Shown: positions 27,778 to 37,084 of the stretch, piece after piece | Numbering within the stretch: position 1 is the stretch's first letter | Layout: each line of letters starts with the position of its first letter | DNA from: an uncultured Hyphomicrobium sp. | GTDB taxonomy: Bacteria > Pseudomonadota > Alphaproteobacteria > Rhizobiales > Hyphomicrobiaceae | Length of the DNA: 64,000 nt | NCBI GenBank assembly: GCA_934555825.1 | Contig: CAKTFJ010000002.1 | Span: 1-64,000 of the forward strand | Reading direction: 5' to 3' | Notes under the pieces: generated by a model | What the model saw: only the letters and a program-made list of their open reading frames with translations | Database searches by the model: none | What the model was told of the DNA's origin: nothing | Program-made: the position numbers and the translations under genes

Positions 27778-30345
27778 TCACCACATGCCGCCAGGACCGC
27801 CGCCGTAGCCTGGCATTTGCGGGCTTGTCTGCCAGCCCTGCTGCTGTGAGCCGCTGCTCTGCGGAGGGGCACCGGATGCGCTTTGGGCATAGGGGTCGGA
27901 GAAGCCGATGACGGAATAGGCGTCGTCCGGCTCTTCGTCGGGCTTGAATGCCTCCATGATCGCGGAAGGATCGTCGGGGGAGGCGCGCAGGCCAGTCTTC
28001 AAATTGGTGCGCACGAGCTTGATGCCCGGAGGATTGCGGAACGGGATCGCGGGCTGATCGGCCAGCGCTTCCTTCATGAAATCCCCGAAGATCGGAACCG
28101 CGAGGCGTCCGCCCGTGCTGGTTCTGCCCATCGGGCGCGGCGTGTCGAAGCCGATAAACACGCCGACCACGAGGTCCGGAGAGTATCCGACGAACCATGC
28201 ATCCTTGGCTTCGTTGGTGGTGCCGGTCTTGCCGGCGAGCGGCCGGTTCAGCGCCTTGAGCGATGTCGCCGTGCCGCGCTGGATCACGCCCTCCATGATC
28301 GAGGTGGTCTGGAATGCCGTGTAGGCGTCGATGATCTGTGGCCGGTCGTCGGGGACGTCCGGTTCTGCCTGCCCGTTCCAAGTCTCGGCCGAGCAGCCGG
28401 CGCATTCTCGTGCGTCGTGGCGCCAGACGGACTTTCCCCAGCGGTCCTGAATGCGGTCGATCAGCGTGGGCCGGATCGCTTTGCCGCCATTGGCGAGCAT
28501 TCCGTAGGCCGTTGCGAGGCGCAGCAACGTGGTCTCGCCTGCGCCGAGCGACATGGAAAGAACGGGCAGCAGGTCGTCGTAGATGCCGAAGCGGCGCGAG
28601 TATTCTGTGATGATCGGCATGCCCAGATCCTGAGCGAGGCGCACGGTCATCTGGTTGCGCGATTTCTCGACACCGACACGCAGCGTGAGCGGCTCGGCGA
28701 CGGTGTCGCGCTCGTAGTTCTCTGGCCGCCAGATGTCGAGGCCGGGGCCTTGCTCGATCTCGATCGGCGCGTCGAGGACGATGGATGTCGGCTTGTAGCC
28801 GTTGTCGATGGCGGCCGCGTAAACGAACGGCTTGAAGGCCGAGCCCGGCTGACGGCGCGCTTGCAACGCGCGGTCGAATTGGCTCATGGAGAATGAGAAG
28901 CCGCCTACCACGGCAAGCACACGGCCCGTGTGCGGGTCGAGCGCGATAAGGCCGCCGCCCACTTCCGGGATCTGCATAAGCGACCAGGCGCCCGCCAGAT
29001 CGTCTTCATCCTTGGGCGCGACGTAGATGACGTCTCCAACCGAGAGCACGTCGGACACGGCCTTCGGTTCGGCGCCTTTGACTTTTGCCCATTTCATCTC
29101 GGCCAGCGTCAGTTCGACGGCGTGACGTTCGGGCGTCAGCGAGCCGTCCTGCTTGCGCTGCGGACGGAGGCCGACGACGGCTTTCGCCTTCTCCATCGAG
29201 AGGACGACGCCGAGACGCCAGGGTGCGATATCGCTCGGCATGTCCACCGCGCCGAGTGGGACACCCCAATCGCCCTCGACCTCGATTTTCGTTACGGCGC
29301 CGCGCCATCCGCGGCTGCGGTCGAAATCGACGAGCCCCTTTGTCAGGGCCTTGCGTCCGATGCGTTGCAGGCGTGGCTCCAGCGTCGTGCGGACGGAGAG
29401 GCCGCCTGCGTAGAGCTTGGCCTCGCCGTAAGCCGAAAGCAGCGAACGGCGCACCTCTTCGGCGAAGTACTCGGCCGCGAAGATGTGTGCGCCACTGGGA
29501 CGGATGTTGACGGTGAGCGGTTTTGCGCGTGCTTCCGCCGCTTCTTCGTTGGTGATGTACTTGTTCTCGGCCATTTGGCCGATCACCCAGTTGCGCCGGT
29601 CGGTGGCACGCTGGGTCTGGCGGAAGGGGTGATAATTGTTCGGCGCTTTCGGAAGTGCCGCGAGGTAGGCCACCTCCTCAACCGAGAGGTCCTTCAGCTC
29701 CTTGCTGAAGTAGGCGAGGCTTGCCGCCGCCACGCCGTAAGCGCCGATGCCGAGATAGATCTCGTTGAGATAAAGTTCGAGGATCTTGTCCTTCGAATAG
29801 GCGCGCTCGATACGGATGGCGAGGATCGCCTCCTTGAGCTTGCGTTCCATCGTGCGGTCGGAGGACAGAAGGAAGTTCTTGGCGACCTGCTGGGTGATGG
29901 TGGACGCACCTTCCGCGCGCCGGCCGCCGCCCTGAATCTGAGTTTCGATCAACCGGAACACGGCGCGGCCGATGCTCTGCAGGTCGAGGCCCCCGTGCTC
30001 GTAGAAGCGTTTGTCCTCCGCCGACAGGAAGGCGGCGATGACGTGCTTCGGGATGGCGTTGATCGGCACGAAGATGCGCCGCTCGCGCGCATACTCGGCA
30101 ATCAGCGAGCCGTCATGCGCGTGGATGCGTGTCATGACCGGCGGCTCGTACTTGGCGAGGCTTTCGTAGTCGGGCAGATCTTTCGAGACTTGCCACAGGA
30201 CATAGCCCGCGCCGGCCGAGCCGACGAGGAACAGCACGACGAACGCGCCAAAGCTCCAGCCGAGGAAGCTCAACAGCAGGCTTTTACGCCGCTGGGGCCG
30301 CGCGCGGGGCGCGCGCTGAGGTGGAGGAAGTGTGGGGGCTCGCAT
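27778..30345 (-). CDS. mrcA: Penicillin-binding protein 1A (bifunctional transglycosylase/transpeptidase)
   Basis: An 855-residue class A PBP. A basic cytoplasmic tail (residues 1-22) precedes one transmembrane helix (24-50). The GT51 glycosyltransferase follows, with AEDKRFYEHGGLD, GASTITQQVAKN and RKLKEAILAIRIE. The transpeptidase has the SxxK nucleophile in RQPGSAFKPF, SRN and the KTGTT box. The C-terminal tail is Gly/Pro/Gln-rich and low complexity. It polymerises and crosslinks peptidoglycan in the periplasm. It follows the amidase gene by 262 bases and precedes prfB. Confidence 0.96.
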   Translation of the reverse strand: MRAPTLPPPQRAPRARPQRRKSLLLSFLGWSFGAFVVLFLVGSAGAGYVLWQVSKDLPDYESLAKYEPPVMTRIHAHDGSLIAEYARERRIFVPINAIPKHVIAAFLSAEDKRFYEHGGLDLQSIGRAVFRLIETQIQGGGRRAEGASTITQQVAKNFLLSSDRTMERKLKEAILAIRIERAYSKDKILELYLNEIYLGIGAYGVAAASLAYFSKELKDLSVEEVAYLAALPKAPNNYHPFRQTQRATDRRNWVIGQMAENKYITNEEAAEARAKPLTVNIRPSGAHIFAAEYFAEEVRRSLLSAYGEAKLYAGGLSVRTTLEPRLQRIGRKALTKGLVDFDRSRGWRGAVTKIEVEGDWGVPLGAVDMPSDIAPWRLGVVLSMEKAKAVVGLRPQRKQDGSLTPERHAVELTLAEMKWAKVKGAEPKAVSDVLSVGDVIYVAPKDEDDLAGAWSLMQIPEVGGGLIALDPHTGRVLAVVGGFSFSMSQFDRALQARRQPGSAFKPFVYAAAIDNGYKPTSIVLDAPIEIEQGPGLDIWRPENYERDTVAEPLTLRVGVEKSRNQMTVRLAQDLGMPIITEYSRRFGIYDDLLPVLSMSLGAGETTLLRLATAYGMLANGGKAIRPTLIDRIQDRWGKSVWRHDARECAGCSAETWNGQAEPDVPDDRPQIIDAYTAFQTTSIMEGVIQRGTATSLKALNRPLAGKTGTTNEAKDAWFVGYSPDLVVGVFIGFDTPRPMGRTSTGGRLAVPIFGDFMKEALADQPAIPFRNPPGIKLVRTNLKTGLRASPDDPSAIMEAFKPDEEPDDAYSVIGFSDPYAQSASGAPPQSSGSQQQGWQTSPQMPGYGGGPGGMW

Positions 30346-30607
30346 TCCGCCTGGGTCCGCTCGACGGGCTTGTCGTTAACTGTTCGCGTCTCGAAACGTC
30401 TGGCGCTTCTCGCCTGTGCGTTTCGTATTCGGCGTCTCTCTCAAATGCTTATCGCACTGCTATTGCACTGCAGCAGCCCGTGGATCAAGCTGAACCATTA
30501 CCACGGAATGTGGCATGACGTCGTCGGTAAACGCCTGCCATCCTAAACCTCGTTAATTCCTTCATTGGGGTGTGTAAAACCGCCCCATCCCAGCGTTGGT
30601 TTGCCCC

Positions 30608-31879
30608 TCAGGGTGCGCCCGTCGTCGCCGTCCGTTTCGCGAAGTACGCGTCGACAGCTGCTGCGATCGAGCTTGCGACTTGTTTGTGCCAGTCAGGCGA
30701 GTTCAGAAGCTTCTCGTCCTCCGGATGGCTGAGGTAGCCGAGCTCAATGAGCACCGACGGTGCATGGGTTTGTTTCAGCACTTTGAACGCAGCCGCGCGC
30801 TGTGGCACACGGGATAACGCGACCTTGCGCTTCATCTTGCTCACGAGAGTGTTCGAAAAATCCGCCGAGAAGTTGGCGGTCTCGCGTTTCATGAGGTCGA
30901 TCAGGATGCCGGTTACCTGATCGTCGTCCTCTACATCCGGCGCCTTCAGGCCGGCGACGAGGTCCGATGCGTTCTCCTTCTCGGCCATGCGGCGGGCGTG
31001 CTCGTCGGAGGCGCGCTCGGACAAGGTGTAAATCGTGGCGCCCCGAATGGAGCGGGCGCCGCGATCCTCTGCCAGGGAATCGGCGTGTAGAGAGATAAAG
31101 AGGTCAACGCCTTGTTCGAGCGAGAGGTTCACTCTCTGGTCGAGCGAGATGAAGACGTCGGAGGCGCGCGTCATTCGGACGTCGTAGCGGCCGGTCGTTC
31201 CGAGCTGTCTGCCCAATTCCTTCGCGACGGCGAGGACGACATCCTTCTCCAATATGTTCGAGGCGCTCACCGCTCCGCCGTCGATGCCGCCGTGGCCGGG
31301 GTCGATCATGATCACAGCTTTGTCGCGCTGGGGCGGTTTGGCGGGCGGCTCAGCGTTCGCGCTCTCTGGCGGCGCTTTGCGCTCGGCCTCGGCGGCTGCC
31401 TTTCCGGCGCCGGTTCCCGCCCCGAAGCTTTCGGGCGCTGTGGTCACCATGTCGAAGGTAAAGACGATGCCGTCGCTTCGGGGGGCGGCGGTCATGGCCG
31501 CCCGCTCGATCCGCACGGGGCCTGAGGTATCGATGACGACGCGGGCTTTGCGCTCGGCAAAAAGGCCGTATCGGAAGGCTTCGACTAGGCCATGCCCCGT
31601 CTGTCCTGTCCCGTCGGGGAGGCGGAAGGATACGTCGGGCAGATCGACGATCACGCGGTAGGGATTGGCGAGGGTGAAGATTTCCGCCGTGACGCCGGCC
31701 GTGAGGTCTAGCCGAAAGGTCGTGCGGGTTTTGTCGCCTGAGAGGTGGGCTGCGGTTGCGGTCGCCTCGGGTGCGGCGTGAACTGCGCCATACAACCAAG
31801 CGTGCATCAGCATCGCAAGGAGGAGAAATACCCCCTTGAGAACAAGCGCTCCGGTCTTCGTCCCCATCCCCTGCTGCAC
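30608..31879 (-). CDS. N-acetylmuramoyl-L-alanine amidase (AmiC-type, AMIN + Amidase_3)
   Basis: A 423-residue exported protein. The signal peptide ends near residue 36 (VHA-A). An AMIN domain (about 45-125) with TRTTFRLDLTAGVTAEIFTL and IVDLPDVSFRLPDGTG anchors the enzyme at the division site. After a linker comes the zinc amidase: MIDPGHGGIDGGA (His), ILEKDVVLAVAKELG (Glu), FISLHADS (His) and VLIELGYLSHPED (catalytic Glu). It splits the amide between muramic acid and L-Ala during cell separation. A GTG at 31879 follows AGGGA by 5 bases; the ATG at 31867 is an alternative. Confidence 0.93.
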   Translation of the reverse strand: MQQGMGTKTGALVLKGVFLLLAMLMHAWLYGAVHAAPEATATAAHLSGDKTRTTFRLDLTAGVTAEIFTLANPYRVIVDLPDVSFRLPDGTGQTGHGLVEAFRYGLFAERKARVVIDTSGPVRIERAAMTAAPRSDGIVFTFDMVTTAPESFGAGTGAGKAAAEAERKAPPESANAEPPAKPPQRDKAVIMIDPGHGGIDGGAVSASNILEKDVVLAVAKELGRQLGTTGRYDVRMTRASDVFISLDQRVNLSLEQGVDLFISLHADSLAEDRGARSIRGATIYTLSERASDEHARRMAEKENASDLVAGLKAPDVEDDDQVTGILIDLMKRETANFSADFSNTLVSKMKRKVALSRVPQRAAAFKVLKQTHAPSVLIELGYLSHPEDEKLLNSPDWHKQVASSIAAAVDAYFAKRTATTGAP

Positions 31880-32781
31880 GCTATCCCTGTGGCTTTCGTG
31901 CGCAATTTATCACGTAGGTTCTACAAGTTAGGTCATATTTGACTGTTTCGCGCAAGAGTGTGGCCGATTGTGGGGTCCATGGGCCCGCTTTCTCCGTAAA
32001 CGGGCTTGCCACGCTGCGGGTGAACCCGTACAAAATTGACCCGCATCGTGTTGGACAGCGTCTGCTTCGCGCGAAGGTTGTTTTTGCATTTGGTTGCTTG
32101 GGCAGGTTGAGATCGGCGTAATGCCGATCGCCGTATTCGCCAGGCAACGGAAGCAGACCATGCGCACGGGTTCGATGACACTTCGGTGCGTTCTTCAGCG
32201 TTCGGCGACACGGCCCCGGTTTCGGCAGGGCCTCGCCGGAGTGATGCGCCAGAGCGCACCGTCTTTCTAGGTCTCGATCCGTGCGCGGTCTCGGCAACGA
32301 TGCGGCTTGCTCAGTCATGCGCCGATGAAAGGGGCGCTGCGGGTGAGCGAGGACACGGTTCCGGCTCTTGTGGCGGTTCGCCCAAATCCCCGGCTGGTTC
32401 CTCCCGTCCTGTCCGTGACGCGGCGCGGCTCGCGTACGCGTCGTACCGCTTTTCGGCCCGGTGTGTGCAGGAGTTCACTTGCCGATTTCTGTTCCGGATA
32501 TTTCGTCCGGCCATCTTTGAACCCCGACTTAGGGATACCCGACAGGGACCCATGCAGATCGACCGCTCATTCCCGTCTCTTGCCTCTGGACCGATCTCGG
32601 CCCGGAGCGGTGCGCGCCCGGACCATCCGGCCGCCGCGACGGGCGTGGGCGCCCGACCAAATCAACCCATCGCCTTCCATTTCAACACAAAGGCGCGCGC
32701 CTCGACTTGGCCGCATGTCGCCTCCGGCCCCCTGGCCGGTTCCGGTGGTCCGGCCCGCCGGCGCGCAAAGGAAAAAGAAAC
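31880..32781. other. 902-base leader region between the amidase gene and rne
   Basis: No convincing coding sequence lies here; open frames across it have no ribosome-binding site or family resemblance. It must hold the promoters for the divergent amidase and rne genes and probably a long rne 5' leader, as rne is autoregulated through its leader in enterobacteria. A perfect hairpin GATCGGC/GCCGATC with a 5-base loop is at 32111-32129. AAAGGA at 32768-32773 is the likely rne ribosome-binding site. I see no match to the enterobacterial rne5 element. Confidence 0.5.
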
Positions 32782-35700
32782 ATGGCACCTAACAAGATGC
32801 TCATCGATGCCACCCACCCCGAAGAGACTCGGGTGGTGGTGTTGCGCAACGGACGTGTAGAGGAGTTCGATTACGAGAGCGCGGCCCGTAAGCTCCTTCG
32901 CGGCAATATCTATCTGGCAAAGGTCACGCGCGTCGAGCCTTCGCTGCAAGCGGCGTTCGTCGACTACGGCGGAAACCGGCACGGCTTCCTCGCCTTCAAC
33001 GAAATTCATCCCGATTATTATCAGATTCCGATGGCCGACCGGCAGGCGCTCATCGAAGAGGAAGCGCTTGCCGAAGCCGAGGAGGAAGCTGCTGCGGACG
33101 CCCGGGCGGAAAGGCTCGCGCGCCGTCGGCGTTCGGGCGGCAAGGGCCGTTCGGCGGCAGGCTCCGATGATGAGGAGGCCGCGCACGGCGACGATGCGGG
33201 CGAAGCGACCTCTGACAGTGACGATGCCGATTATGATGGCGAGGGCGCTCGCGTCGAAATGATCGAGGACGTCGGAGACGACGAAGACGACCTCGATGTG
33301 GACGACGACGAAAACCATGACGACGGCGACGAAGACGACCGCGGGCCGCAGACGATTGCACAGGCCGCGCAGCGCGACGACGTGCTGACCGAAGACGTTT
33401 CGGACGCCGAGGCATCGCAAGAGGCCAATGGTGGCGATCAGGACGCTGCCGAGGATGATGCACCTGAAGCTGTTTCCGACGATGCGCCTCAGGCCGAGGC
33501 TGCAACGGAGGGTGGTGGTGCCGCCGACGACAACGGGAACGGTGGCGATCGGGACGACGCCGGCGATCAGGCCGGCGGTGTGCAAGAGGTGGCGAGCGTG
33601 GCCGTGGAGGCCGAGGCCGTCGAGAGCGTCGGTTCCGAGGATGCGCTTGAAGAGCTGCCCTCGCGTCCGCGCCGCAGGCCGCGCAGCTATAAGATTCAGG
33701 AAGTTATTAAGCGCCGCCAGGTCATCCTGGTGCAGGTGGTCAAGGAAGAGCGCGGCAACAAAGGCGCGGCGCTCACCACCTACCTGTCGCTTGCCGGCCG
33801 CTACACCGTTTTGATGCCGAACACCGCCCGCGGCGGTGGCATCAGCCGCAAGATCACCAATCCGCAAGACAGGAAGCGCCTCAAGGCCATCGCGCAGGAG
33901 CTCGAGGTTCCGGAGGGCATGGGCCTGATCATCCGCACTGCGGGCGCATCGCGGACCAAGCAGGAGATCAAGCGCGACTTCGAATACCTGCTTCGTCTCT
34001 GGGAGAGCGTGCGCGATCTTACGCTGGAATCTACTGCGCCGAGCCTCGTCTACGAGGAAGGAAACCTGATCAAGCGTTCGATCCGCGACCTTTACAATAA
34101 GGACGTGGACGAGATCGTCGTTGCGGGTGATCACGCCCACAAGGACGCCAAGGACTTCATGCGCATGCTCATGCCGAGCCATGCCAAGAACGTTCTGGCG
34201 CACCAGGATGCCGAACCGCTGTTCACGAAGTACGGCATCGAGCGGCAGCTCAACGCCATGTTCAGCCCCTATGTGACGCTGAAGAGCGGCGGCTATCTCG
34301 TCATCAATCAGACGGAAGCGCTCGTCGCGATCGACGTCAACTCCGGCAAGGCGACGCGCGAATTCTCGATCGAGGAGACGGCGCTCAATACCAATCTCGA
34401 AGCGTCCGACGAGATCGCGCGTCAACTCAAGCTGCGCGACCTTGCGGGCCTGATCGTGATCGACTTCATCGACATGGAGGAGAAGCGCAACAACCGTGCT
34501 GTCGAGCGCCGGTTGAAGGATGCGCTGCGTTTCGATCGCGCTCGGATCCAGCTTGGACGCATCAGCCATTTCGGTCTGATGGAGATGAGCCGGCAGCGCT
34601 TGCGCTCGGGCGTTCTCGAAGGCTCCACCTCGCAGTGCCCGCACTGTCAGGGAACCGGCATCATCCGCTCGACCGAGAGCGTGGCGCTGGCGGTTCTGCG
34701 CGGCCTCGAAGACGCGTTGATGGCAGGCGCGCGCACGTCGCTCGTCGCGACGACGACGTCGGCGGTTGCGCTCTATATTCTCAACAACAAGCGTCACTTC
34801 ATCAACGAGATGGAGACGCGCCACGGCATCTTCGTCACGGTGCAGGCCAGCGACAAGCTGCAGGGCGCCAACTTCGTGATCGAGAAGGGGCAGAGCGCGC
34901 CGGTTGCGACGCGCCGTCCGGATCGGGCTGCGGTCAATATGGACTGGGGCTTCGAGGGCGAAGCGTTCGAAGCTGACGCGGATGCGGGAGATGGCGACGC
35001 CGAACAGCCGCGCGCTGCTCGCGAGGAAAGCGGACGTGAAGGCGGACGCCGTCGCCGTCGGCGGCGCGGACGCCGCGACGGTGGCCGTTCGGAGGCACGT
35101 GGCGGGCGCGACGACGCCGATCTGGGCTATGACGATCATGGCGACGACCACGGAAACGGCGAGGATTCGGGATCCGTAGAGGTCGTCGACGATGGCTACG
35201 CGGAGGACGACGCGCCGCCGGCGCGCGAGGCCCGTAGCGAAGGCTCGGAAGAGGGTAGCGGAAACGGACGCCGTCGCCGCCGTGGACGTCGCGGCGGGCG
35301 CAGGGGCCGCGATCGGGCGCGTGGTGCAAACGGAAGTGCCGAAGCGCACGACGCATCCGACAATGGAGATGCCGCGGACGCTGCGGCTTCGGAGGACGGT
35401 TCGGACGCTCAGGCCGGGGATCAGGGTGTCGATACCTTTCAGCCCGAAGGTCTCCAGGTGGACGGCGAAGTTGCGGTCGATGACATCGTGGCTGCTGAGG
35501 TCGTGACGGAGACGGAAGACGCAACCGAACGCAGCGAACCGCGCCGCTCGTCGTCGCGGCGGCGCTCTTCCGAGGCTAAGGCTGTGGAGGCGGAAGCTGC
35601 AGAGGATGCGGCGGATGTTGCGCCAAGCGAAGCTGAGGCGGCAGCAGAAGCCGACGAGGCGCCTGCTCCGACGAAATCGCGCCGTTCGGCAGGGTCTGCT

Positions 35701-35931
35701 CAGGCCGAGAAGGAGAAGGTCGAGAGTGTCGAGGAGGCTTCGGAGAAGGCTGCCGCCGCACCTGCAGCGGACGATTCCATCGTTGCGCGCGTGCGTGCGC
35801 GGAGCGAGGCGTCGTCTGAGCCGAAGCTCGAACGCGTCGTCGTTTCGCCCGGAGAAGCCTCCGCTGCGGAGGTTAATACGGAAGAGCCACCCGCTCGCCG
35901 TGGCTGGTGGCAGCGGCGCTTAGGCGGCTAA
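32782..35931 (+). CDS. rne: Ribonuclease E (degradosome scaffold)
   Basis: A 1,049-residue endoribonuclease that starts mRNA decay and processes stable RNAs. The S1 domain (about residues 38-85 and 300-350) is split by an acidic, low-complexity insertion of about 200 residues. The DNase I-like catalytic domain has IDVNSGKATREFS with D518 and VIDFIDME with D561, corresponding to E. coli D303 and D346. The Zn-link CPHC is C619/C622. After residue 725 the chain is an Arg-rich and acidic disordered scaffold (RRRRRRGRRDGGR, RRRRRGRRGGRRGR). It ends in RRGWWQRRLGG, the GWW element that binds PNPase in Caulobacter. The start ATG has AAAGGA upstream. Confidence 0.97.
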   Translation: MAPNKMLIDATHPEETRVVVLRNGRVEEFDYESAARKLLRGNIYLAKVTRVEPSLQAAFVDYGGNRHGFLAFNEIHPDYYQIPMADRQALIEEEALAEAEEEAAADARAERLARRRRSGGKGRSAAGSDDEEAAHGDDAGEATSDSDDADYDGEGARVEMIEDVGDDEDDLDVDDDENHDDGDEDDRGPQTIAQAAQRDDVLTEDVSDAEASQEANGGDQDAAEDDAPEAVSDDAPQAEAATEGGGAADDNGNGGDRDDAGDQAGGVQEVASVAVEAEAVESVGSEDALEELPSRPRRRPRSYKIQEVIKRRQVILVQVVKEERGNKGAALTTYLSLAGRYTVLMPNTARGGGISRKITNPQDRKRLKAIAQELEVPEGMGLIIRTAGASRTKQEIKRDFEYLLRLWESVRDLTLESTAPSLVYEEGNLIKRSIRDLYNKDVDEIVVAGDHAHKDAKDFMRMLMPSHAKNVLAHQDAEPLFTKYGIERQLNAMFSPYVTLKSGGYLVINQTEALVAIDVNSGKATREFSIEETALNTNLEASDEIARQLKLRDLAGLIVIDFIDMEEKRNNRAVERRLKDALRFDRARIQLGRISHFGLMEMSRQRLRSGVLEGSTSQCPHCQGTGIIRSTESVALAVLRGLEDALMAGARTSLVATTTSAVALYILNNKRHFINEMETRHGIFVTVQASDKLQGANFVIEKGQSAPVATRRPDRAAVNMDWGFEGEAFEADADAGDGDAEQPRAAREESGREGGRRRRRRRGRRDGGRSEARGGRDDADLGYDDHGDDHGNGEDSGSVEVVDDGYAEDDAPPAREARSEGSEEGSGNGRRRRRGRRGGRRGRDRARGANGSAEAHDASDNGDAADAAASEDGSDAQAGDQGVDTFQPEGLQVDGEVAVDDIVAAEVVTETEDATERSEPRRSSSRRRSSEAKAVEAEAAEDAADVAPSEAEAAAEADEAPAPTKSRRSAGSAQAEKEKVESVEEASEKAAAAPAADDSIVARVRARSEASSEPKLERVVVSPGEASAAEVNTEEPPARRGWWQRRLGG

Positions 35932-35979
35932 CCACGGAACGGATTCTCGCTGAAATAACAGCGCTTCAGAACGATTTTG

Positions 35980-36007
35980 CGGGCCAGACAAGTTGTCTGG
36001 CCCGTTT
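35980..36007 (+). terminator. Intrinsic terminator after rne
   Basis: CGGGCCAGACA (35980-35990) pairs over 11 bp with TGTCTGGCCCG (35994-36004) around a 3-base loop and is followed by TTTCACTTT. It lies 48 bases after the rne stop and ends that transcript. Confidence 0.8.
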
Positions 36008-36366
36008 CACTTTCGTGCGCATCTCATTGAGACGCGACAATTTTACCCGGTTGAGCTGTCACGTTCCTGGAATTACAGCGGGTTCGGCCAACAGGGGGGA
36101 GACCGGGTTTCTGCCGGGTCACATTTTCACCAAACGCGATTGGTGATTGCCGCCCCGTTGCGTCCAGCAGTGGGTGGGATCAGGAGCACGACGCAAGTCC
36201 TCCAGCTGGATACTCACGACGCGCAAGCGAACCGATCGGTGCAAACCGTTCCGATCGAGTGGCTTCGTTTGGCGGATTGTCAGTTGTTCTCGCGCCTGAC
36301 CTTGATGATGACTGCATGTTTCTCAAGGTTTCCATGCGGGAGAAAGTAAAAACAAGGGAGTTTTAC
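36008..36366. other. 359-base region upstream of the second M15 peptidase gene
   Basis: No gene is visible. It must hold the promoter of the peptidase gene at 36367. AAGGGAG at 36354-36360 is its ribosome-binding site. I see no conserved regulatory motif. Confidence 0.5.
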
Positions 36367-37005
36367 ATGAGTGCACGACTTTTTGCTGCCGTCCTGGGGA
36401 TGGGCGCTGCAGTGTGCCTCGCGGCGCCGGCCGAAGCTCGGCATGATAACGGTCCGGTCAGCTCGCAGTACGAGGGGAACTCGCACCGCCAGCAGTCGAA
36501 GGCCGCTCAGCGCAACACGAAGCAGGCGCGCCGCGGCGTGCAATCGCGCCGGGCCGCGCAGACGCGTCGCGCAGGCAGCGGTAAGCAGGCCCGTGGCCGT
36601 GCCGCCCAGGCTCGGAAGCAGGCACGCCGTTCGGCCGGAACGAACACCGTAGCCGCTCGCGCCGTTACGTCGGGCCGCTCGAGCGGTGGTGGCGGCGCGT
36701 CGCGCAGCTGCCTGACGCCGGCAGCGCGCGGTCTTCTCGGCCGCATCGAGGCGCAGTTCGGTGCCGTGCAGGTGATCTCGACCTGCCGCCCCGGCGCTAA
36801 GATCCGCAACACCGGCCGGCCGTCGCGCCATGCGTCGGGCAATGCCATCGACTTCAACGCCGGTGGCCGCAAGGCTGCGATCATTGCCTGGCTTCGCGCC
36901 AATCATCACAGCGGCGGCACGATGACCTACGCCCGCATGAGCCACATTCACGTGGACATCGGTCCGCGCTTCGTGTCGCTCAACCACGGCGGCCGCCGCG
37001 GCTAG
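36367..37005 (+). CDS. Exported M15-family peptidase with basic linker
   Basis: A 212-residue protein. A signal peptide (residues 1-24, ending AEA-R) is followed by a strongly basic Arg/Lys/Gln/Ala linker of about 80 residues and then the M15_3-type domain. The domain has STCRPGAKIRNTG, SRHASGNAIDFNAG (His and Asp zinc ligands in H-x6-D) and MSHIHVDIG (His). It probably cuts D-Ala-D-Ala or related peptidoglycan bonds in the periplasm. The basic linker could bind the wall or membrane lipids. It is unlike the M15 protein at 0.2-1.0 kb, so the two are not close duplicates. An intrinsic terminator follows. Confidence 0.85.
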   Translation: MSARLFAAVLGMGAAVCLAAPAEARHDNGPVSSQYEGNSHRQQSKAAQRNTKQARRGVQSRRAAQTRRAGSGKQARGRAAQARKQARRSAGTNTVAARAVTSGRSSGGGGASRSCLTPAARGLLGRIEAQFGAVQVISTCRPGAKIRNTGRPSRHASGNAIDFNAGGRKAAIIAWLRANHHSGGTMTYARMSHIHVDIGPRFVSLNHGGRRG

Positions 37006-37026
37006 CCGTTATTTTCCGGACCTACG

Positions 37027-37056
37027 AAAAAGGGAGCGCTCGCCGCTCCCTTTTTT
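37027..37056. terminator. Bidirectional intrinsic terminator
   Basis: AAGGGAGCG (37030-37038) pairs with CGCTCCCTT (37044-37052), flanked by an A-run on the left and TTTTTT on the right. It can end both the M15 gene (plus) and the aminotransferase gene (minus), which converge here. Confidence 0.92.
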
Positions 37057-37084
37057 GTGCGTTGAATGAAGCGTGAGGCTCGGA

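Noticed and set aside
31880-32781. Known riboswitch, tmRNA, RNase P RNA or 6S RNA in the rne leader
   Set aside because: None of the hallmark core sequences of these RNAs is visible to me; only a short isolated hairpin is clear.
32662-35349. A minus-strand frame of about 895 codons opposite rne
   Set aside because: It is antisense to RNase E, caused by the biased codon use of the Asp/Glu/Arg-rich scaffold. It has no recognisable domain, and the rne product is unmistakable.
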